From positions 1 to 64,000 of the forward strand of contig SZZY01000016.1 in NCBI GenBank assembly GCA_009830035.1: 64,000 bases of DNA, written 5' to 3'. The notes below the pieces were generated by a model. That model was not told the DNA's origin. It made no database searches and saw only the letters and a list, made by a program, of their open reading frames with translations. The DNA is from Pantoea sp. Eser (GTDB lineage Bacteria; Pseudomonadota; Gammaproteobacteria; Enterobacterales; Enterobacteriaceae). A program made the position numbers and the translations under genes. This document shows positions 50,234 to 59,456 of this stretch, in pieces; within the stretch, counting starts at the first letter, position 1; each line of letters opens with the position of its first letter.

Positions 50234-51328
50234 GTGGCAATCTTTGGCACCGAAACCATTCTGTTTAAGCGTGTCAGTAAAAATGCGTCGAAAGGCTTAC
50301 GCCTGATGACCATCGCGCGAACCCTGCGCATGGTGCTATTGCTGCTCACCTCGGTGCCAGTCTTAATCTGGGTCTGGTACAACATGCAGGAAAATTCCTT
50401 GGCATTTGCACTGGCCTCATTTGTTGCCTCAGTTTTTGTCACTCAGGATACGTTCAGCGTTTATAACAATGCACGTCTTGCCTCGCGTCTGAATACCATC
50501 GCCAATGCGGTCGGCATGCTGCTGAGTTTCGCTATCAGCTTCACCGTTGCCTGGCTGCGTCTCAATCCGCTGTGGCTGACGCTGTCGATTGTGGCGGTGA
50601 CGCTGGTGCCTTACCTGATCAAGCGGCACAACTTTTATCAGGAACATCAGGATCGGATGCCGCCGCGTGAAAAGCGGACCGCCTATCTGCGCTACCTGAT
50701 GTATGCCGTACTGCCGCTGGCGATCTCCAGAATTTTTATTTCTGTCCAGGTTAAAGCGGTGCAGATGTTCTTGGTGGGCACCGCCCCGGCGCGCGACCTC
50801 GGGCTGTTTGCCGCGGCCAATACCATTTCCGCCTCGTGGATTTTCATCCCGGTGGCGCTGATTACCTCCTGCTTCACTGAAATCTTCAGAGAACGTGGCG
50901 AGGTGGCGATCAAGCTGGCCGCCCGGCTCAATGGTTACGTTATGGGTGTTTCATTGCTGATGCTGCTGGTCATCTCGTTATTCGGCGAGCAGATCATTAT
51001 CGCGTTGTATGGTCCGGAATTCACACAGTCAGGAAGTCTCATTACGTTGCTGTCGATAGCGACCAGCTTTTCGGCAATGGGGACAGTAGTTTATCGCTAC
51101 ATGGTTAAGGAGGGAGGGTTTAACTATCTGCTGAAGAAAATCATTTGTCTGATGGTCATCAGTTTGCCGCTCTCATGGTGGTTGATTCAGGGCCACGGCA
51201 TCATGGGAGCCGCATGGAGCGTTTTCCTTTCCGAGCTTTTGTCCCTGACCGTCATGAATTACTTCTTTAAAAACGGCGTCATTCAAAAGATTCAAGTTTC
51301 CTCACTCAACTATAAAACCTACAAATGA
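50234..51328 (+). pseudogene. polysaccharide flippase (Wzx/MATE-like), N-terminally truncated
   Basis: A membrane protein of the oligosaccharide flippase superfamily. Homologous sequence starts near TVAIFGTETILFKRVSKNASKG, which in intact flippases follows the first two or three membrane segments, so roughly 60 or more N-terminal residues are missing. Nine or ten hydrophobic segments remain, with no internal stop to the end at SSLNYKTYK. The frame technically continues upstream to 50030, but that part is the antisense of the hydrolase remnant. It is followed after eight bases by a broken ATP-grasp gene, so the pair is a damaged surface-polysaccharide locus. Confidence 0.72.
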
Positions 51329-51336
51329 GGTCCGAT

Positions 51337-52227
51337 ATGCTCAAGTTGAAAGAAGAACTCAGAAGAAGTGTGCAGTACTTTATTAAGAAGATGCCCTGGG
51401 CGTACTAGGACCGCATCTACTACTTCCACAAGTACAGAAAGCTGCCCAATCTGCGTCAGCCGAAAGTGTTCAACGAAAAGGTGTAGTACCGTAAATTTGT
51501 CTATGGCGATTACCAGAACTATGGCCGCCTATCGGACAAATATTCGGTGCGTGAATTCATTGCTGAAAAAATCGGTAATGAGTACCTGATTCCGCTGGTA
51601 CACGAAACCACTGACCCGACCACGCTGAACAGCTTACCGTGCTGGAAAGGGACGGTGATTAAGCCGAACCACGCCTCCAACATGGTGGAGATTCTGCTGG
51701 AAGAGCCAGACGCGCTGCGCAAACAGCAGATTATTCACGACTGCTACCGCTGGCTGAAGACCGACTTCGCTAACGAAGCGCGTGAGATCAACTACCGCTA
51801 CATCAAGCCGCGTATCCTGGTGGAGAAATACATCGGTGATGGCAAGTTCGAATATGTGCTGCAGGTGATCTACAACCGCTGCTGTCGCCGAACTTCTATG
51901 TGAATAACCTGAATGAGGCTTTTCACAAGATTCGAGATACCGGTCTGGATGTCTCGCCGATTCTGCCGTCACTGCAACATGCGCTCGATCTGAGCAAAAA
52001 GCTGGCCAGTGATTTCGATTATGTGCGGGTTGATTGGTATATCCATGACGAACAGATCTATTTCGGTGAACTCACTTTCACGCCGGGTGCAGGCCTGGTG
52101 ACCGGATTGGATCGGGGTTTAAACCAGATGATGGGAGAATATGTGGATTCGGGACCGCCGCGGAACGCAGAGACCGGGCGTCACAGTGCAGGATGTTAAT
52201 ATCCCTGCCATGTTGAAGAAAGTTTAA
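51337..52227 (+). pseudogene. TupA-like ATP-grasp protein of polysaccharide synthesis, broken
   Basis: It resembles TupA-like ATP-grasp proteins linked to capsule or teichuronopeptide synthesis: FNEKV-YRKF, SDKYSVREFIAEKIG, YLIPLVHE, INYRYIKPRILVEKYI and, after a frame break, FDYVRVDWYIHDEQIYFGELTFTPGAGL. ATG 51337 gives MLKLKEELRRSVQYFIKKMPWAY. TAG 51406-51408 lies within CTAGG (CAG expected) and TAG 51484-51486 follows in EKV-YRK. The frame breaks near 51889 before SPNFYVNNLNEAFHKI. The apparent original end is MLKKV and TAA at 52225-52227. Clearly dead. Confidence 0.78.
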
Positions 52228-52245
52228 GCACACACAGCAATGTAA

Positions 52246-52271
52246 AAAACCCCGCTAAGCGGGGTTTTTTT
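52246..52271 (+). terminator. terminator after the polysaccharide gene pair
   Basis: AAAACCCCGC-TAA-GCGGGGTTTT is followed by further Ts, a strong intrinsic terminator. Confidence 0.92.
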
Positions 52272-52317
52272 GGCAAAATTCAGGCTATCGACGCAATAGT
52301 ATCAGGGTGTCACTCGA

Positions 52318-52599
52318 TCAGGGCATCGGCCATTCAGCAGGCGCCTGGCTCATCACGTCGATGAAGGCGTGCTTAGAGATTTCCATAAAGTTGTGCACGT
52401 TTTCCATGCTCAGGGTAATCCCCATCAGACCGGTGACGAACCAGCAGGTCATGCCTAAACCAATCCCGCCACACATGAACGCCATCACATGGTGACTATC
52501 CTGACGCAGTTTAGTTTTCAGGGTGCTGGCGAAAAGCATCATTACGGCGCTCAACAATTCCCAACGCATAACAAGAAGACTGGTGGTTAACGTAGCCAT
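52318..52599 (-). CDS. yjcB: YjcB small membrane protein
   Basis: A 93-residue protein starting MATLTTSLLVMRWELLSAVMMLFASTLKTKL, with two membrane segments and the end QAPAEWPMP. It matches E. coli YjcB, which also lies between ssb and soxS. The function is unknown. A longer frame upstream of 52599 has no homology. Intact. Confidence 0.87.
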   Translation of the reverse strand: MATLTTSLLVMRWELLSAVMMLFASTLKTKLRQDSHHVMAFMCGGIGLGMTCWFVTGLMGITLSMENVHNFMEISKHAFIDVMSQAPAEWPMP

Positions 52600-52853
52600 C
52601 GGCCGGACCTCAATATCAGTAAGTATTCCTGACAGTTCGCGTACATCAACGGCGGCGGAAAAGCGTGTCAGGAAGTGCTTTAGCGCCGTCAACTCAGGTT
52701 CATAGTATGACTTGGGTCACATTATATAACCCGATCTGAAATTTTTAACAAAATTTCACACTGGTATGGCAGGGAATTGTTGCAGATATGAACAGCGGGA
52801 AGGGCAAATCAGAGAGGCGATCAGGCACGCCCGAACACGGGCGTGCCTGACAT

Positions 52854-53279
52854 TTAACGGACCGGGCAGCACTCGCGGGTGGTACGCTGGGTAAAGCTGG
52901 CCATGCTGTCATTGCAGCCGAAGCTTAGCAGTCGAGGGCGCTGAATCGCCTGGCGGCGCATGGTGTGACGGTAGGCGGTAGGCGTCTGCGAAAACTGGCG
53001 GCGAAACACCCGCGAGAAAGTCTGCTGCGAGTCATAGCCGTACTGCATCGCGATATCGAACACCGGGCGCTGGGTCTGAGACAGCGCTTCGGCTGCCAGC
53101 GTCAGGCGGCGTTCACGAATATAGCCGCCAAGCGTCTGTTTGGTCACGGTACGGAACATCCGCTGCAGGTGCCATTTCGAATAACCCGATTTTGCTGCCA
53201 CTTCATCAATGGACAAGCTTTTGTCCAGATTCTGGTCAATCCAGTGCGTCAGGGAATGAATGATCTCTTCTTGCATCAT
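52854..53279 (-). CDS. soxS: SoxS, AraC-type superoxide-response activator, with C-terminal extension
   Basis: A 141-residue AraC/XylS activator. The two helix-turn-helix units are SIDEVAAKSGYSKWHLQRMFR and FDIAMQYGYDSQQTFSRVFRRQF. E. coli SoxS ends at about residue 107 after YRH; here a 33-residue basic, Cys-containing tail (MRRQAIQRPRLLSFGCND onward) follows. The tail may be natural to the lineage or a read-through after a lost stop. Transcription should start at the SoxR-controlled promoter upstream. The activator frame itself is intact. Confidence 0.88.
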   Translation of the reverse strand: MMQEEIIHSLTHWIDQNLDKSLSIDEVAAKSGYSKWHLQRMFRTVTKQTLGGYIRERRLTLAAEALSQTQRPVFDIAMQYGYDSQQTFSRVFRRQFSQTPTAYRHTMRRQAIQRPRLLSFGCNDSMASFTQRTTRECCPVR

Positions 53280-53341
53280 GGCCTCATCCTTCTGGTGCTT
53301 AATAAGCGGTAATGGGAGTTTAGTCGTTTTTATGGGATGCG

Positions 53342-53372
53342 AGTATAATTCCTCAAGTTAACTTGAGGTAAA
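53342..53372 (-). promoter_or_regulatory. soxS promoter with SoxR operator
   Basis: The perfect palindrome CCTCAAGTTAACTTGAGG (53351-53368) sits between a -35 TTTACC and a -10 TATACT on the minus strand, with the 19-bp spacer typical of MerR-family promoters. It is nearly identical to E. coli soxS. Confidence 0.95.
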
Positions 53373-53379
53373 GAGCCAG

Positions 53380-53883
53380 ATGAAAAAAGATCGCAACTAC
53401 CCCAAACCGGTATTAACGCCGGGCGAAGTGGTGCGCCGCAGCGGTGTCGCGGTGTCAGCGCTGCACTTCTATGAAACCAAAGGGCTGATATCCAGCACCC
53501 GTAACGGCGGTAATCAGCGGCGTTACAGCCGTGATGTGCTGCGGCGCGTAGCAATCATCAAAATTGCGCAACGCATCGGTATTCCGCTGGCGACCGTCAG
53601 CGACAGCCTTGAGCATATTCCGGCCAATAAGCGGATGTCGGCCCCGGAGTGGGACGCCCTGACCCGGCTGCGCAACGACCTGAATGGCTGCATTGGCTGC
53701 GGCTGTCTGTCGATGCGCGACTGTCCGCTGCGCAATCCGGGCGATCGGCTCGATCAGCAAGGGTCGGGAGCGGTGTTGCTCGATCCGGAACAGGACGGCA
53801 ACCATCCGGACGCGGTAGTGACGTCTATACTGGTGGGAGGTCAACACACAGGGAATCATGATGATCACCGTTCACCATCTTGA
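53380..53883 (+). pseudogene. soxR: soxR redox sensor, dimer helix deleted
   Basis: SoxR is a MerR-family [2Fe-2S] sensor. The start [35 protein letters not shown] and the DNA-binding domain are normal, and the four cluster Cys of [12 protein letters not shown] are present. Between SAPEWDALT and [11 protein letters not shown] about 17 residues are missing in frame, compared with E. coli (the QWREELDRRIHTL region). They form most of the antiparallel coiled-coil dimer helix. The normal stop after the DPEQ region is also absent, and the frame runs on into the start of the GST gene, ending HDDHRSPS. No nonsense codon is present, so a protein is made, but dimerisation should fail. Confidence 0.85.
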
Positions 53884-54481
53884 GCAGTCACGTTCACATC
53901 GGGTGCTATGGCTGCTGGAAGAGCCGGAAGTGCCGTATCAGATCAAACGTTATCAACGCGAGCCAACCATTCTGGCGCCCGACGCGCTGAAAAAAGTGCA
54001 TCCGCTGGGAAAATCACCGGTGATTACCGATGAAAACCGGGTCGTGGCGGAATCCGGGGCGATTCTCGAGTATCTAGAACAGAAATATGACCACGAATTC
54101 CGGCTGAAGCTCAGTGATGAAGAGTCGCTGTTGCAGTCGCACTACTGGCTGCACTACGCCGAAGTTTCGCTGATTCCGCTGCTGGCGATGAAGCTAATTT
54201 TCGGCCAAATGGGAAAAGCGCCAGTACCCTGGCTGCTGCGCCCGGTTGGCGCGGCGTTTGGCAAAGGGGTACAGAAAGCCTGGCTCGATAAACAGCTGCA
54301 GCCGCATATGAAAATGATTGAGCAACACCTGGCGGCTAATCCATGGTTCGCCGGTCAGCGCTTCAGTATTGCTGACATTCAGATGAGCTTCCCGCTGCTG
54401 GCCCTGGCACAACGTGTCGGGATGGAACAGATGCCAGCCAGTCAGAAATGGCTGCAAACCGCCCAGCAGCGCGCCGCCTGA
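53858..54481 (+). CDS. glutathione S-transferase family protein
   Basis: A 207-residue GST. The thioredoxin-like N-terminal domain has [38 protein letters not shown] (the cis-Pro and the Glu-Ser glutathione site). The helical domain has [19 protein letters not shown]. Pro at residue 25 (LEEPEVPY) replaces the usual Leu. The start overlaps the run-on end of soxR. The substrate is unknown. Intact. Confidence 0.85.
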   Translation: MMITVHHLEQSRSHRVLWLLEEPEVPYQIKRYQREPTILAPDALKKVHPLGKSPVITDENRVVAESGAILEYLEQKYDHEFRLKLSDEESLLQSHYWLHYAEVSLIPLLAMKLIFGQMGKAPVPWLLRPVGAAFGKGVQKAWLDKQLQPHMKMIEQHLAANPWFAGQRFSIADIQMSFPLLALAQRVGMEQMPASQKWLQTAQQRAA

Positions 54482-54874
54482 CAGCGGGCTATCGATCAGG
54501 GCGGCGAACTCTCTCTGCCAGGTTAATCCTCTCTCTGCTGGCGCACCGTTTTTTTTCTTGCGGCGCTGCCAGCCGCTCAGCGTCTAAAAATGCCTGTAAC
54601 TTCAACGCCTCAGCCGATGCCTGGCTGAAAACGGCCGTCACCACCTGATCTTTATGCTGAATAAAGTCCGTCCGCCAGTTGAAAATGTGCCAGCAAACGC
54701 CGGATAATCGTTTGCCTTTTTATCTGGCGGTCCTTTGACGGCCAACTATCTGCGGCAAGGCAAACGTTTGCCTGGCGGAATGAGTCCGTCAGCGCGTCCG
54801 GATTACCCGCTTATTTCAGGGACAGCGACGGTCGCAGAGCGATCCATACTACAAAAAATCTTTGAGGCTCAACT
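54482..54874. other. GST-ghxP intergenic region with possible gene remnant
   Basis: A 393-base gap. On the minus strand, about 54488-54720 is one open frame without a start codon (segment WRTDFIQHKDQVVTAVFSQ); it could be a decayed gene but I recognise no family. An inverted repeat GCAAACG-N9-CGTTTGC at 54693-54715 runs into TTTTT and may be a weak terminator. A PurR-type operator lies at 54758-54773, and the remaining sequence should carry the ghxP promoter. Confidence 0.45.
54758..54773. promoter_or_regulatory. PurR operator upstream of ghxP
   Basis: AGGCAAACGTTTGCCT is a perfect 16-bp palindrome fitting the PurR consensus ANGCAANCGNTTNCNT. ghxP (yjcD) is PurR-repressed in E. coli. The site is about 100 bases before the start codon. 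Confidence 0.8.
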
Positions 54875-55539
54875 ATGTCAATTGAATCACGCCCGGCCAG
54901 TGGAAAACTGGACGCCTGGTTCGCGATCTCGGCGCGCGGCAGCAGCGTGCGTCAGGAAATTCTGGCCGGACTGACCACCTTTCTGGCGATGGTCTATTCG
55001 GTCATTGTGGTGCCGGGCACGCTCAGTAAAGCCGGTTTTCCGCCAACGGCGGTGTTGTCGCCACCTGCCTGGTGGCCAGTTTCGGCTCCATCCTGATGGG
55101 GCTGTGGGCCAATCTGCCGATGGCGATTGGCTGCGCCATTTCGCTGCTCGGGCTGATTTTCGACCCGGCGGTGAGCTACAGAGGATTATTTGCTCTGCCG
55201 AGCCTGCGTGACGCCAGCGGTCAGTCGCTGGTGTTCAGCCTTGACATCATGGGCGCGTTGCAGCCGGTGGTGCTGCCGAGCGTGCTGGCACTGGTGACGA
55301 CCGCGGTATTTGACGCCACCGGCACCATCCGCGCGATGGCGGGTCAGGCCAACCTGCTGGATAAGCAGGAGGGCCAGATTATCAATGATGGTCGCGCCCT
55401 GACGACCGATTCGGTCAGCAGCCTGTTCGCAGGCCTGGTCGGCCGCATTTTTGCCGGCGAATGGCGCAAGCTGAACCTCGGGACGGTGCTGATCGCCGTG
55501 GCGCTGGTGGCGTTTTAAGCCGGTGGATGGGCGATCTGA
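54875..55539 (+). pseudogene. ghxP: ghxP (yjcD) guanine/hypoxanthine permease, two large internal deletions
   Basis: GhxP is a 449-residue NCS2-type purine permease of the inner membrane. The start [42 protein letters not shown] is normal. One T is lost near 55053 at [15 protein letters not shown] then joins directly to [11 protein letters not shown] (about 125 residues missing), and SSLFAGLVG joins to [15 protein letters not shown] (about 105 residues missing); both joins keep the frame. TAA 55516-55518 replaces the Tyr of ALVAFYAGGWAI. The signature [27 protein letters not shown] survives. The gene is half its normal length and dead. Confidence 0.93.
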
Positions 55540-55686
55540 CTGATCAACCGGGCGTGCAGCGGTGCGTCCGGAATTTTTCACTTTTTTCCCGCCGGTCGCA
55601 CGTGTAGCTGACCCGTCAGGCTTCGGTTTGTTTTACACTTTAGCGCTCAACAATGATTGAAAGATAACGACGCGCCTAAGGAAAGC

Positions 55687-57336
55687 ATGGAAATCTTTTT
55701 TACTATTCTCATCATGACGCTGGTGGTGTCGCTCTCTGGCGTCGCTGCCCGTATTTTGCCCTTCCAGATCCCCCTGCCGCTGGTGCAGATTGCCGCTGGC
55801 GCACTGCTGGCCTGGCCCACCTTTGGTCTGCATGTTGATTTTGACCCGGAACTGTTTCTGGTGCTGTTTATCCCGCCGCTGCTGTTTGCTGACGGCTGGA
55901 AGACCCCGATCAGCGAGTTCCTGCATCATGGCCGCGAGATCATTGGCTTAGCGCTGGCGCTGGTATTGATTACCGTGGTCGGCATTGGCTATCTGATCTA
56001 CTGGATGGTGCCGGGCATTCCGCTGATCCCGGCCTTTGCGCTGGCGGCGGTGCTGTCTCCGACCGATGCCGTGGCGCTCTCCGGGATTGTCGGCGAAGGG
56101 CGTATCCCGAAGAAAATTATGTCGATTGTGCAGGGCGAAGCCCTGATGAACGACGCGTCAGGTCTGGTGTCGCTGAAATTCGCCGTCGCCGTCGCGATGG
56201 GCACCATGGTGTTTACCTGGGGCGGTGCCAGCGTCGAGTTCCTGAAAGTGGCGATTGGCGGTCTGATCGCCGGTGTGGCGGTCTGCTGGCTGTACGGTAA
56301 ATCGCTGCGCATTCTCAGCCGCTGGAGCGGTGACGACCCGGCCACCCAGACCGTGTTGCTGCTGCTGCTGCCGTTCGCCTCTTACCTGATTGCGGAACAC
56401 CTCGGCGTGTCGGGTATCCTGGCGGCCGTTGCGGCGGGGATGACCATCACCCGTTCCGGCATTATCCGTCAGGCACCGCTGGCGATGCGCCTGCGCGCCA
56501 ATAGCGTCTGGCAGATGCTGGAGTTTGTGTTTAACGGCATGGTGTTCCTGATGCTGGGCCTGCAGCTGCCGGACATTCTGCAAACCTCGGTGGATCAGGC
56601 CAATGCCGATCCAAACGTCGAGCTGTGGATGCTGTTCGCCGATATCGGGCTGGTCTATCTGGCGCTGATGCTGGTGCGCTTTGGCTGGCTGTTTATCATG
56701 CAGCGCTTCAGCAAACGCCTGCTGAAGAAGAAGCCGCTGGAGTTCTCCAATTACTCGCTGCGTGAACTGCTTATCGCGTCCTTTGCCGGGGTCCGCGGGG
56801 CGATTACCCTCGCCGGTGTGCTGTCGATTCCGCTGTTCCTGAGCAACGGTGAGCCGTTCCCGGCGCGTTATGAACTGGTGTTTATCGCTACCGGGGTGAT
56901 TCTGTTCTCGCTGCTGGTCGGGGTAGTGATCCTGCCGATTCTGCTGCGCGGCATCGATACCATTGATAAAGGCGCTCATCGTCGTGAACTGCAAAATGCC
57001 CGCGCGGTCATGGCCAGCGTAGCGATTGAGAGCCTGCATAAGATGGAAGCGCGACTGGAAAAAGAGTCGGACCAGAACATCGATCCGGAACTGCTGAAAG
57101 AGGTGAGTCTGCGGGTGATCGGCAACTTACGCCGCCGTGCCGAAGGGAAGAATGACCTTGAGCACGCGCTGTTCGCTGAGAATCTGGAGCGTCGCTTCCG
57201 CCTGACCGGCCTGCGAGCCGAACGGGCCGAGGTCTATCATTTACGTGCGACCCAGCAGATCTCCAACGAGACGATGCAGAAGCTGCTGCACGATCTCGAC
57301 CTGCTTGAAGCGTTACTGATCGAAAAAGAAGAGTAA
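55687..57336 (+). CDS. yjcE: sodium/proton antiporter YjcE
   Basis: A CPA1-family cation/proton antiporter of 549 residues with about twelve membrane segments and a cytoplasmic helical tail. MEIFFTILIMTLVVSLSGVAARILPFQIPLP is the start; upstream in-frame codons have no homology. The ion-site region is VLSPTDAVALSGIVGEGRIP with GEALMNDASGLVSLKFAVAVA, and the segment FAGVRGAITLAGVLSIPLFL is conserved. The tail ends LLHDLDLLEALLIEKEE. No lesions, in contrast with its neighbours. Confidence 0.94.
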   Translation: MEIFFTILIMTLVVSLSGVAARILPFQIPLPLVQIAAGALLAWPTFGLHVDFDPELFLVLFIPPLLFADGWKTPISEFLHHGREIIGLALALVLITVVGIGYLIYWMVPGIPLIPAFALAAVLSPTDAVALSGIVGEGRIPKKIMSIVQGEALMNDASGLVSLKFAVAVAMGTMVFTWGGASVEFLKVAIGGLIAGVAVCWLYGKSLRILSRWSGDDPATQTVLLLLLPFASYLIAEHLGVSGILAAVAAGMTITRSGIIRQAPLAMRLRANSVWQMLEFVFNGMVFLMLGLQLPDILQTSVDQANADPNVELWMLFADIGLVYLALMLVRFGWLFIMQRFSKRLLKKKPLEFSNYSLRELLIASFAGVRGAITLAGVLSIPLFLSNGEPFPARYELVFIATGVILFSLLVGVVILPILLRGIDTIDKGAHRRELQNARAVMASVAIESLHKMEARLEKESDQNIDPELLKEVSLRVIGNLRRRAEGKNDLEHALFAENLERRFRLTGLRAERAEVYHLRATQQISNETMQKLLHDLDLLEALLIEKEE

Positions 57337-57351
57337 GCCTCTGCCGCAGGC

Positions 57352-58189
57352 TCAGACCGACAGGCGAGGTGCCTGGTCTGGCCAATGTTCGCGGCAACAG
57401 GCGATCCACGCCTGGGCGCTGCGCGACAGACAGATAGTTACCTTCACGCCAGATCAATCCCAGACTCCACTTCAGCTCCGATTCCAGCGGCAGCCACAGC
57501 AATGACTGTTTATCCAGCCGCTGACAGATGGGGTCCGGCAGGATCGCCAGCCCCATTTCCGCCTGCACCATCGCCGCTAGAAAATCCCACTGACCGCTGC
57601 GTACCGCTACCGTTGGCGTCAGGTTCTGACGCTGAAACGCCTGCATCAGCTGTCGGTTCAGCGAAAACTCCTCATTAAAAATCAGCAGCGGATGCTGCGC
57701 CAGTTCGGCCAGCCCAATCTGGCGGCGACTCAGCCACTCCGGCCGACGCGGCAGCAGCACGCACAGCGGGTGATGCATCAGCGGCAGAGTATTCAGCGGC
57801 AGTTCCGCATCGACCGGCAGCGCCGTCAGGGCCAGATCAAGGCTGCCGGCCAGCACCGCCTGCTGCACGGTCAGGCCGCCGAACTCAGAGATTTTCAGCT
57901 TCACGCTAGGATAACGACGGCGAAAGGCGGAGATCGAACCGGCAATCTGCATTCCGACCATTGGCGGAATACCCAGCCGCAGTTCACCGGTTTTTAGCTG
58001 GTTAACGTCGCCGATCTCCGCCTCAAGCTGATGGAACTCCTGCAGAATCGCCACGCCACGCTGATAGACCGCTTGGCCGCTGTCGGTCAGGTGCAGGCGA
58101 CGGCCATCACGCAGGATCAGGGTACAGCCCAGCTCCTCCTCCAGCTGGCGTACCACTTCGGTAAAGTAACGCAGGGCACGAACGTCCAT
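57352..58189 (-). pseudogene. LysR-type regulator of the lrgAB-like pair, helix-turn-helix deleted
   Basis: A CidR/YwbI-type LysR regulator, divergent from an LrgAB-like pair. ATG 58189 gives MDVRALRYFTEVVRQLEEELGC. In intact members about 30 residues carrying the helix-turn-helix separate YFTEVV from LE-ELG; here they are missing in frame. The effector domain follows (LRLGIPPMVGMQIAGSI, FGGLTVQQAVLAGSLDLALTALP). The Ser in RRRYPSVKLK lies in CTAGG at 57906-57910, where Gly is usual (CCTGG). A frameshift near 57445 displaces the end; the original reads AQAWIACCREHWPDQAPRLSV to TGA 57354-57352. DNA binding is impossible. Confidence 0.85.
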
Positions 58190-58292
58190 AACTATTCCTT
58201 TTCGGCATGATTCCAATAATACTAATTCATTTTTTTCACCTTCTGTCGGCGATTTATACTGTCCTCCTGAATTTAATCGGGGAGAAAAGGCG

Positions 58293-58716
58293 ATGGCATT
58301 CGCAATCAGTTCACGCAGACCCAGCCGGCTGCACTGGCTCAGCCTGCTGCTCCAGCTGGGGTTGTATATCGGCGTCTTTGTCGCCTGCGAGCAACTGGTC
58401 AACTGGCTGCACCTGCCGCTGCCCGCCAATATTGTCGGCATGGTGCTGATGCTGGTGTTAATCGTCACCCGGATCGTGCCGCTTAGCTGGGTTAAAGCCG
58501 GCTCCCGCTGGTTACTGGCCGAGATGCTGCTGTTCTTATATTCCGGTGGTGGCGGTGGTGAACTATGGTGACCTGCTGCGGGTGGACGGCTGGCGCATTT
58601 GCGTGGTGATTGGCGTCAGCACGCTACTGGTGCTGGCCTCGACGGCGCTGGTGGTCGATCGGCTTTACCGCTATGAAATCGCGCGTGCTGCGCGTAAGCA
58701 GGCCGGCGATGCGTGA
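58293..58716 (+). pseudogene. lrgA/cidA-like holin-type membrane protein, frameshifted
   Basis: The small membrane partner of an LrgAB/CidAB-type pair. MAFAISSRRPSRLHWLSLLLQLGLYIGVFVACEQLVNWLHLPLPANIVGMVLMLVL matches CidA/LrgA. One extra base near 58538 breaks AEMLLFFIPAVVAVVNYGD. The second part DGWRICVVIGVSTLLVLASTALVVDRLYRYE is readable to TGA 58714-58716. The end overlaps the start of the LrgB-like gene by eight bases, as in intact operons. Confidence 0.83.
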
Positions 58717-59314
58717 TCTGATCATCAGCCTGTTGTGCGTGGTGGTGACGCTGCTGCTGACCCACATCAGCTGGCAGGACTACATTGCCGAAAATCACTG
58801 GTTACTGTGGCTGCTGGGTCCGGCGAGGCTGGCGTTTGCGGTACCGGTGTATAAGAACGTGGCCATCATCAAACGCCACTGGCTGTCGCTCAGCGCCGGG
58901 GTGCTCACCGCCACGGTAGTCGCCGTGTGCAGCTCAGTATGGCTGGCGCGTCTGTTAACGCTGCCAGAGTCGATTCAGCGCAGCCTGGCAGTGCGCTCCA
59001 TTAACACGCCGTTTGCGCTGGCGGTGGCCGGACCGATTGGCGGTCAGCCGGATCTGGTGGTGCTGTTCGTGGTGATCACCGGCGTGTTTGGCATGGCGGT
59101 CGGCGATGTGCTGTTTCTGCGTATCGCCATTAAGCAGGGCGTGGCGAAAGGGGCGGGATTAGGCGCGGCCTCGCACGGTGCCGGTACGGCACGCGCTTAC
59201 CAGATGGGTCCGCAGGAGGGCGTAGTGGCCAGCCTGGTGATGATGCTGTCTGGCGTGGTGACCGTGGTGATGGCCCTGCTGATCGACCACCTGGTGTGGA
59301 CGATACCGGCCTGA
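58709..59314 (+). CDS. LrgB/CidB-like membrane protein with probable internal deletion
   Basis: A 201-residue LrgB/CidB-type inner-membrane protein starting MRDLIISLLCVVVTLLLTHISWQDY; family members are about 230 residues. The second membrane segment appears to be missing: LLL joins THISWQDY directly, and about 27 residues seem lost in frame. Later conserved parts are INTPFALAVAGPIGGQPDL and GAASHGAGTARAYQMGPQEG. Arg in GPARLAFAVPVY replaces the usual Thr or Val. The frame is open, but the topology would be inverted after the lost segment, so function is doubtful. Confidence 0.75.
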   Translation: MRDLIISLLCVVVTLLLTHISWQDYIAENHWLLWLLGPARLAFAVPVYKNVAIIKRHWLSLSAGVLTATVVAVCSSVWLARLLTLPESIQRSLAVRSINTPFALAVAGPIGGQPDLVVLFVVITGVFGMAVGDVLFLRIAIKQGVAKGAGLGAASHGAGTARAYQMGPQEGVVASLVMMLSGVVTVVMALLIDHLVWTIPA

Positions 59315-59456
59315 CCGGCGTGCCGTGCGGCCAGCGTTGGCGGGACGGCGTACCGGTGACACGTATTTTTACGTAAAGCTTGCTAAATAATATTGCCTCC
59401 GCGTTTCAGACTGTTAACCTTGCGGCCGAATTAATTGTCCTTCACGGAGTGGAATC

